Origin: Cryptomeria japonica
Lineage: Eukaryota > Streptophyta > Pinopsida > Cupressales > Cupressaceae
DNA: 64,000 nt
Reading direction: 5' to 3'
Assembly (NCBI RefSeq): GCF_030272615.1
Contig: NC_081412.1
Location: 478,243,657-478,307,656 of the forward strand
Under the pieces are notes generated by a model that had not been told where the DNA came from, did not search any database, and worked only from the letters and a program-made list of their open reading frames with translations. Made by a program: the position numbers and the translations under genes. Below, in pieces: positions 62,729 through 64,000 of this stretch; positions within the stretch are counted from its first letter, which is position 1, and each line of letters starts with the position of its first letter.

Positions 62729-63936
62729 TGTTGTAAATCGTCACCAAGCCAATTTACACCTCATATTTATGCCCCTACTTTAGTGTGTCTCCCCCTCATC
62801 TCCTATCTGGGTCCGTTCAGTGCCTTAACTCCAGTTTTTATGCCATATACACCTGCCAATTGATCCTTTGGGTCTATTTCCTTCTTCTTGGGGCTAAGTT
62901 AAGATCTTTGATTGAGGCGAACTAGGGTGCTAGCGCCCTAGTCCCCCTCAATGGGGCCCATTTTTCAAGGGGAGGATGTGACCTATCTCTCCGACGGGAA
63001 ATGGAATTGGTGGCTCTATGTGATCGTTGGAGGTCGGCCTAATTGGTAAATTGACCTAGGATCTCATATATAAAGACATTTGATCAACCTAATTTCATCC
63101 TAGGTAACATTCTAATACTCCAAGCATTCGACCTAGAGAATTCAAACATTAAAGTGTTCATCATCAAGCATTTCTAGAAGTCTTCAAGACTGCTTTCCTT
63201 CATTCAATCATTGTGGAGCAAAATTATATCATTCATATGCAAACTTGTGTGTGTGATTAGGGCTTTGTCATGTTCATGCCATTTCATACAACATATGTGA
63301 TTACATTCAAGAAGCAAAGTATCACTATCAGTCATTACAGATCTGACGTATATCTTTCCATTGTTTATTTCAATATTTTCAATATTTCATTCAAGGTTAA
63401 TTCCTAAACCAGGGTTTGACTCAGGCAAACCCCTATTCCCACCCTATTTTCCTTTATTTTTGTGAGTAGGAAGTAGGTACGAAGCTGTGATCTTTAGAAT
63501 TGATTTTTTTTACAGTGACGAATCAATCCTCCATTGGAGTGTGAAAAGTGTGAAGGACCAAGAAGACCACCATGACAGTCCAGACAAATTAGAAGCTCCT
63601 TCTGGGAATAGATCTACATATATTTACATTTCTCAGATCCAAGTTTGTGGCTTGATCCAACGTTTGTGGCTAACTATTCATCTGTTTGTCACTAATTGTT
63701 CATCTATTTTTACACCAATTCCAACCCATTTACCTTAATTTCAATGTCTTCAACAATTCAATTCAATTTAAGGGAAATAAGAGGCTCATCCAAGATCACT
63801 AGAATCTGATCAACATCTAGATCTATTGGGCTTAGAACTATAACATTCCTATCTTTCCCTAATATTTTGGTCCATAAGTAAAAATTAGTGATTTTCATCC
63901 TTCTTGTGGTGGAAACACTATTTTTTCACCTTTACA
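62729..63936 (+). repeat. right LTR of the 58.3-63.9 kb element
   Basis: 1,208 bp, TGTTGTAAATCG...CTTTACA, complete within the window. It ends 64 bp before the window edge. Confidence 0.85.
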
Positions 63937-64000
63937 TGAGGTATATAAAGTTCACACATAGTTTAATTTCCCAATTTTTCTTCCTTATAAGGACCAAGTT

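Larger units (their letters stand above)
58347..63936 (+). mobile_element. gypsy-class LTR element with truncated left LTR
   Basis: Direct repeats 58347-59281 and about 62936-63936 align throughout (TTTTTCAAGGGGAGGATG, CTCATATATAAAGACATTTG, ACACCAATTCCAACCCATTTAC, CTATCTTTCCCTAAT). The right LTR starts earlier, at TGTTGTAAATCG (62729) after a polypurine-like AAAGTGGGGGC, so the left LTR lacks ~207 bp. After the left LTR comes TTTTGGTGAACTC, a plausible primer site. The interior encodes a gag-like region but no polymerase. It lies downstream of ARP5 in the same orientation. Confidence 0.85.

Overview
The window is plant nuclear DNA of the large, repeat-swollen type. It is AT-rich, and almost every base outside a few short exons can be assigned to Ty1/copia, Ty3/gypsy, non-autonomous LTR or hAT transposon relics. 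The very long repeat-filled intron and the repeat families suggest a gymnosperm, probably a conifer. That is inference from style; no species marker is present.

The only host gene recognised is a plant actin-related protein 5 (ARP5, INO80 chromatin-remodelling subunit) on the + strand. Eight exons are found: 8003-8115, 8403-8512, 51987-52096, 52221-52311, 55728-56162, 56550-56677, 56815-57163 and 57250-57759. All junctions are GT-AG and all phases agree. They encode about 614 residues up to a natural stop. The N-terminal ~110 residues are not seen and probably lie upstream of the window. Exons 8403-8512 and 51987-52096 are separated by a 43,474-bp intron.

That intron holds a stack of nested insertions that can be dissected by target-site duplications. 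A minus-strand gypsy relic G (about 21716-50544) has a gag split by copia-like E1 (27235-43379, TSD GATTT). E1's gag is split by E2 (28531-35023, TSD TCAAT). E2 contains the opposite-strand gag-protease element E3 (29671-33758, TSD CTTTC). E1's leader also holds an hAT element, hAT2 (36972-42615, 8-bp TSD), which holds the non-autonomous LTR element LARD1 (37214-39423). G's right LTR is split by LARD2 (44058-49835, TSD AGTAC), which holds an hAT element, hAT-B (44751-48341), and a solo LTR (49167-49806, TSD TATAG). G's left LTR is split by a 3.8-kb block. Left of G lie an hAT relic (10.5-11.3 kb), a complete non-autonomous LTR element (13404-16263), an unclassified element with in-frame 258-bp repeats (16.5-18.4 kb) and a third hAT relic (18.4-21.0 kb).

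Before the first recognised exon (1-8002) there is a decayed copia pol, a complete TRIM element (2767-3123, TSD GTAAT) and LTR-like repeats. About 590 bp after the ARP5 stop a gypsy-class relic begins, with a truncated left LTR (58347-59281), a gag-like region with a G-patch motif and a 1.2-kb right LTR (62729-63936). No RNA gene, CRISPR array or intact transposase/polymerase gene is supported. I see no new biochemical system. The value lies in the architecture: a housekeeping gene that must splice across ~43 kb of stratified transposons.
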